Positions 7,498-10,299 of a stretch of DNA of 10,299 nt are shown here, one piece after another. The position numbers were made by a program, and so were the translations under genes. Below the pieces are notes generated by a model that saw only the letters and a list, made by a program, of their open reading frames with translations, made no database searches and had not been told where the DNA came from. How positions within the stretch are numbered: the stretch's first letter is position 1; the number at the start of each line of letters is the position of its first letter. The stretch lies in the NCBI GenBank assembly GCA_026984355.1, contig JALSSG010000169.1, forward strand, positions 1 through 10,299. The letters run 5' to 3'. The DNA is from Hydrogenothermaceae bacterium. Its GTDB lineage: Bacteria; Aquificota; Aquificia; Aquificales; Hydrogenothermaceae.

Positions 7498-7521
7498 AAA
7501 ACTAAGTTACAAAATTGTAAA
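7493..7521 (-). promoter_or_regulatory. promoter of the glutamine amidotransferase gene
   Basis: Read on the minus strand: -35 TTTACA (7521-7516), a 17-bp spacer and -10 TATTAT (7498-7493), each box five of six matches to the sigma-70 consensus. The -10 almost coincides with that of the divergent regulator promoter, so the two promoters compete for the same DNA. The 14-bp inverted repeat covers the spacer and nearly all of the -35. Confidence 0.6.
7507..7520. promoter_or_regulatory. 14-bp inverted-repeat operator (TTACAAAATTGTAA)
   Basis: Arms TTACAA and TTGTAA are separated by two bases. The same 14-mer, complementary strand, occurs twice in tandem at 10190-10217 upstream of the TrpD-like gene; I noticed no other copy. 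It sits at the expected transcript start of the regulator gene and over the -35 of the amidotransferase promoter, which fits a repressor or autorepressor site. The binding protein is not known; the NifA-like product next door is one candidate. Confidence 0.65.
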
Positions 7522-7541
7522 CTCTAAAAGGTTAAATTAGC

Positions 7542-9080
7542 ATGAATACAAACATAATAATAGATATCTTATATGAAACATCTAAAATCTTAGCTTCTTC
7601 TTTAGACTACATAAAAAATATTGAGCAGATAATAAAATTAGTGAAAAACTACACAAATTTAGAATATATAACTGTAAGAATTGAAGATAAAGAAACAAAT
7701 GAACTTAAAATTCTATCTCATACAGATATAGAACTACCTCATTTAAGGTATAAAAAAGGTGAAGGCATTACAGGTAAAGTATGGAAGTACGGAGTGCCTG
7801 TAGTTATACAGGATATATCTAAAGAAGAAAATTTTCTAAATAAAACTCTATTAAAGAAATACAAGAATAAAAAACTTGCTTTTTTAGCAGTACCTATAAA
7901 GGTAGAAAATAAAGTAATAGGTGTTTTGTCTGCATATAAAATAGCTGAAGATAAAGAAAGCTTTGATATGTACATAAAATTGCTTAGCATGATAGCTAAT
8001 ATCATAGGTCAGTTTATAAAACTATATATAGATATTAAACAGGAAAAAGAAAAATTAGAAAGAGAAAAACAAAACTTAAAGAAACAGTTAGAGAAAATTT
8101 TATCCTCATCTGATATAGAAGGTATAGTAGGTAAAAGTAAAGCTATAGTAGAAATTTCAAGTATGATAAAAAAAATAGCTCCTACGTCAGCTACTGTACT
8201 TTTAACAGGTGAAAGTGGAGTAGGAAAAGAAGTCTTTGCAAAAGCCATACATTATTACTCATCAAGAGCATCAAAACCCTTTATAAAAATAAACTGTGCA
8301 GCTATTCCTGAAGATTTATTAGAAAGCGAACTTTTTGGATATGAAAAAGGAGCTTTTACCGGTGCTACTAAAACAAAAAAAGGAAAATTCGAGCTTGCAA
8401 ATGGAGGTACTATATTTCTTGATGAAATTGGAGACATGCCTATTTCCTTACAGGCAAAATTATTAAGAGTTCTCCAAGAAAAAGAAATAGAAAGGCTTGG
8501 TGGTTCCTCACCTATAAAGATAGATGTAAGAATAATAGCTGCCACAAACAAAGACTTAGAAAAAATGGTGTATGAAGGAACATTTAGAGAAGACCTATAT
8601 TACAGATTAAACGTAATTTCAATACATATACCTCCTCTTAGGGAAAGAAAAGAAGATATTCCTTTGCTTGTTTATTACTTTTTAGAAAAATTTAACAAAG
8701 AGTACAATAAAAATCTAACTATAGCAGATAGTTTAATGGAAAAGCTTATACAGTATGATTGGCCTGGAAACATAAGACAGCTGCAAAATACCATAGAAAG
8801 AATGGTTATATTGTCAAAGGATAACATTTTGACTGAAAAAGACCTTCCAGTGGATATAAAAAAGCAGTTAAAAACACAAGTACCTATTTATAAAAAGGAG
8901 GAAAAAATACAGCTTCCAAAAACAGTTGAAGAAATAGAAAGAGAGGCTATTTTAAAAGCTTTAGAAGAAACAGGTTATGTAGTTAAAAAAGCTGCTAAAA
9001 AGTTAGGTATGACACCAAGACAGGTAAGGTATAGAATTGAAAAATATAATATCCCATTAAAGAAAACAAGGATTAAATAA
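7542..9080 (+). CDS. NifA-like sigma-54-dependent transcriptional activator (GAF-AAA+-Fis)
   Basis: A 512-residue enhancer-binding protein that remodels sigma-54 RNA polymerase using ATP. Order of parts: an N-terminal GAF sensor (about 5-160), a charged helical linker (165-188), the AAA+ domain (about 192-435) and a Fis-type helix-turn-helix (about 466-501). AAA+ motifs are intact: Walker A GESGVGKE (223-230), the sigma-54-contacting GAFTGA loop (270-275), Walker B IFLDEIGDM (291-299), sensor ATN (334-336), arginine fingers in FREDLYYRL (348-356) and WPGNIRQLQN (407-416). The DNA-binding end (KKAAKKLGMTPRQVRYRIEK) is of the NifA type. There is no receiver domain, so it is not a classical two-component regulator, and none of the cysteine pair seen in oxygen-sensing rhizobial NifA. 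The GAF ligand is unknown. The gene likely has its own sigma-70 promoter with an operator at the transcript start. Its 3' end overlaps the TrpD-like gene by 8 bp, tail to tail. Confidence 0.93.
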   Translation: MNTNIIIDILYETSKILASSLDYIKNIEQIIKLVKNYTNLEYITVRIEDKETNELKILSHTDIELPHLRYKKGEGITGKVWKYGVPVVIQDISKEENFLNKTLLKKYKNKKLAFLAVPIKVENKVIGVLSAYKIAEDKESFDMYIKLLSMIANIIGQFIKLYIDIKQEKEKLEREKQNLKKQLEKILSSSDIEGIVGKSKAIVEISSMIKKIAPTSATVLLTGESGVGKEVFAKAIHYYSSRASKPFIKINCAAIPEDLLESELFGYEKGAFTGATKTKKGKFELANGGTIFLDEIGDMPISLQAKLLRVLQEKEIERLGGSSPIKIDVRIIAATNKDLEKMVYEGTFREDLYYRLNVISIHIPPLRERKEDIPLLVYYFLEKFNKEYNKNLTIADSLMEKLIQYDWPGNIRQLQNTIERMVILSKDNILTEKDLPVDIKKQLKTQVPIYKKEEKIQLPKTVEEIEREAILKALEETGYVVKKAAKKLGMTPRQVRYRIEKYNIPLKKTRIK

Positions 9081-10098
9081 TAACCCTCTTATTATTTGTT
9101 AGGGATTTATATATCTGAAACGATTCATATGCAGCACCTGTCTTAAGACTCTCTTCCGCTAAATCTACAGCTTGTTTTAAATCTTCTGTAGTTCCATAAG
9201 CTATTAATAGCAAACCTGCAGTTATTAAAGCCCAGTTTTTAAAATTATCTTCTTGATTTTCTAATATAGAAATACATAGCTTTGCATTTTGCTCAATAGA
9301 TAAATATTCAGAAATCGGTGTAGCCTCTATTTTTAAATCCTTAGGTCTTATGGTTAGGCTATAAATTTTATTTGTTATAACTTTTGTATCCCTATTAGGA
9401 AAAGGTTCTATCCCACCTTCCAATCCTTTAACTACAAAAACATCTTTAAAACCTGAATATAAAGATAATTGAATATATTTACTTATGTATGGATTATGAG
9501 CAACACCAATGATTATTTTTGTAGTTTTAAAAGGATTTAATAGTTTCTCAACAGTATTTAAGTAATTTCTAAGTCCAAACTCCTGTCTTTTAGGTAATAA
9601 AGATGCAAGTTTAGGGTTCATAAATTTTTGATGATAAAAAGAAAAACCTGATAGCTCTAAAGCTTTTATTATTTCATCTGGATTAGAAAGATTTAAACAA
9701 CCCATAGCATTTAAAATTTGATGATACGTAATACCATACTTTGACGGTACTTTTTCATTACCATGTCCTACTATTTTTGCACCTGCACCAGTAGCTATAA
9801 ATATAGATGCAGGAAGAATATGCACAGAACGGTTTTTTCCATCATAAGAGATACCTAAGTCTAAAGGGCAAAGTTCATCTGAATCTATAATATTTGTTTC
9901 TTCTTTTAATGAATCTAAGAAACCAAAAAGCTCTTCTTCAGTCTCATATTTCATTCTCATTGCTCCCCAAAAATAACCTATCTGCACATCTGTTGCTTCA
10001 CCATTTAATATTTTTGTATTTGCCTCATAAGCTTCCCTATAGTTTAAGTCTTTAGACCTTTGTTTACCTACACCTACTTTTTTTAGATATTCAATCAT
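9073..10098 (-). CDS. TrpD-like (TrpD2/YbiB-type) glycosyltransferase family 3 protein, PRPP signature lost
   Basis: The protein has the fold order of anthranilate phosphoribosyltransferase: a helical N domain (REAYEANTKILNGEATDVQI) followed by the alpha/beta domain. The diagnostic PRPP loop GTGGD, however, is replaced by GISYDGKNRS (residues 82-91 from this start). KHGNRxxSS has become GHGNEKVPSKYG (111-122). The later segment GVAHNPY (198-204) and the KGLEGGIEP loop (224-232) are kept, but the TrpD Asp-Glu pair is not. It thus belongs with TrpD-like proteins that are probably not tryptophan enzymes; E. coli YbiB of the related TrpD2 group binds nucleic acid. The frame opens at ATG 10125, but ATG 10098 is preferred: GGAG lies six bases before it and the protein then starts where the family does, giving 341 residues. 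Two tandem operator copies lie about 90 bp upstream. It converges on the regulator gene with an 8-bp overlap. Confidence 0.8.
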   Translation of the reverse strand: MIEYLKKVGVGKQRSKDLNYREAYEANTKILNGEATDVQIGYFWGAMRMKYETEEELFGFLDSLKEETNIIDSDELCPLDLGISYDGKNRSVHILPASIFIATGAGAKIVGHGNEKVPSKYGITYHQILNAMGCLNLSNPDEIIKALELSGFSFYHQKFMNPKLASLLPKRQEFGLRNYLNTVEKLLNPFKTTKIIIGVAHNPYISKYIQLSLYSGFKDVFVVKGLEGGIEPFPNRDTKVITNKIYSLTIRPKDLKIEATPISEYLSIEQNAKLCISILENQEDNFKNWALITAGLLLIAYGTTEDLKQAVDLAEESLKTGAAYESFQIYKSLTNNKRVII

Positions 10099-10160
10099 AT
10101 TTTGCTCCACTGTAAATTTTTTCATTAAAAGTGAAAATTTTATGCCATATTACTAATAAG

Positions 10161-10187
10161 TGTATAATCTCATCTTCTAAATGACAA
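10161..10187 (-). promoter_or_regulatory. candidate promoter of the TrpD-like gene
   Basis: On the minus strand, TTGTCA (10187-10182) as -35 and TATACA (10166-10161) as -10 with a short 15-bp spacer, about 60 bases before the preferred start. The -35 begins only two bases after the tandem operators, so a bound protein would touch polymerase. Spacing is not ideal, so the exact boxes are uncertain. The plus strand also reads TATAAT at 10163-10168, which could serve a gene to the right. Confidence 0.35.
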
Positions 10188-10189
10188 AA

Positions 10190-10217
10190 TTACAATTTTG
10201 TAATTACAATTTTGTAA
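10190..10217. promoter_or_regulatory. two abutting copies of the 14-bp operator TTACAATTTTGTAA
   Basis: Two identical 14-mers, 10190-10203 and 10204-10217, follow each other without a gap, giving four TTACAA/TTGTAA half-sites in a row. A further ACAAAAT at 10185-10191 looks like part of another half-site. The 14-mer is the exact complement of the one at 7507-7520. The location just upstream of the TrpD-like promoter suggests cooperative binding of a dimeric regulator. Confidence 0.65.
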
Positions 10218-10279
10218 ATCCCCTCACAAACAAAAATAAATATACAAATTAAAACAGTATCTATCAATTGGAAAGTTTT

Positions 10280-10295
10280 TGGCATGAAATTTTCC
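10280..10295 (+). promoter_or_regulatory. weak candidate sigma-54 (-24/-12) promoter pointing out of the window
   Basis: TGGCATG, four bases, TTTCC resembles TGGCACG-N4-TTGCW with correct spacing, but the normally conserved G of the -12 GC is a T. It lies 62 bases downstream of the tandem operators, facing right. Given the sigma-54 activator gene nearby it is worth noting, but a single weak match in AT-rich DNA may be chance. Confidence 0.2.
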
Positions 10296-10299
10296 TAAG

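Noticed and set aside
7739..8551. Three open frames on the minus strand inside the regulator gene
   Set aside because: They mirror the strongly supported GAF-AAA+ gene on the opposite strand and show no domain or ribosome binding site.
10181..10252. Short plus-strand frame from ATG 10181 of about 23 codons
   Set aside because: It runs straight through the tandem operators, has no ribosome binding site and no protein-like character.

Overview
The window is AT-rich bacterial DNA (about one third G+C by eye). Arg is mostly AGA/AGG, proteins are rich in Lys, Glu and Ile, and spacers between genes are short. These features, together with a GAF-type NifA-like sigma-54 activator, suggest a thermophilic Aquificota bacterium of the Sulfurihydrogenibium/Persephonella kind. 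That assignment rests on composition and protein style and was not checked by a search. I saw no rRNA, tRNA, CRISPR array, insertion sequence or phage gene.

Left region (1-2248, all minus strand): a tightly overlapping cluster, transcribed right to left, of a MoxR-type AAA+ ATPase, a DUF58 membrane protein and the N-terminus of a TgpA/DUF3488-type transglutaminase-like membrane protein that runs off the left edge. The conserved DUF58 N-terminus extends upstream of the first usable ATG but has no ATG, GTG or TTG start.

Middle region: after a 260-bp spacer holding a possible GGDEF-domain remnant, the plus strand carries era (ribosome-assembly GTPase) and mgtE (Mg2+ channel) as a two-gene operon. 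mgtE runs tail to tail, with a 20-bp overlap, into minus-strand nadE (glutamine-dependent NAD+ synthetase). A 238-bp spacer with no convincing gene separates nadE from an orphan class I glutamine amidotransferase, also on the minus strand.

Right region: the amidotransferase is divergent from a GAF-AAA+-Fis sigma-54 activator of NifA type. The activator converges, with an 8-bp overlap, on a TrpD-like protein (TrpD2/YbiB-like glycosyltransferase family 3) that has lost the PRPP signature. The last ~200 bp are regulatory DNA in front of the TrpD-like gene and perhaps of an unseen gene to the right.

Main new observation: one exact 14-bp inverted repeat (TTACAATTTTGTAA or its complement) occurs three times, all in regulatory DNA. 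One copy lies in the 85-bp divergent promoter between the amidotransferase and the activator. The other two abut in tandem upstream of the TrpD-like gene. This suggests a small local regulon linking amidotransferase, activator and TrpD-like protein, possibly concerned with nitrogen. What binds the site cannot be told from the sequence.
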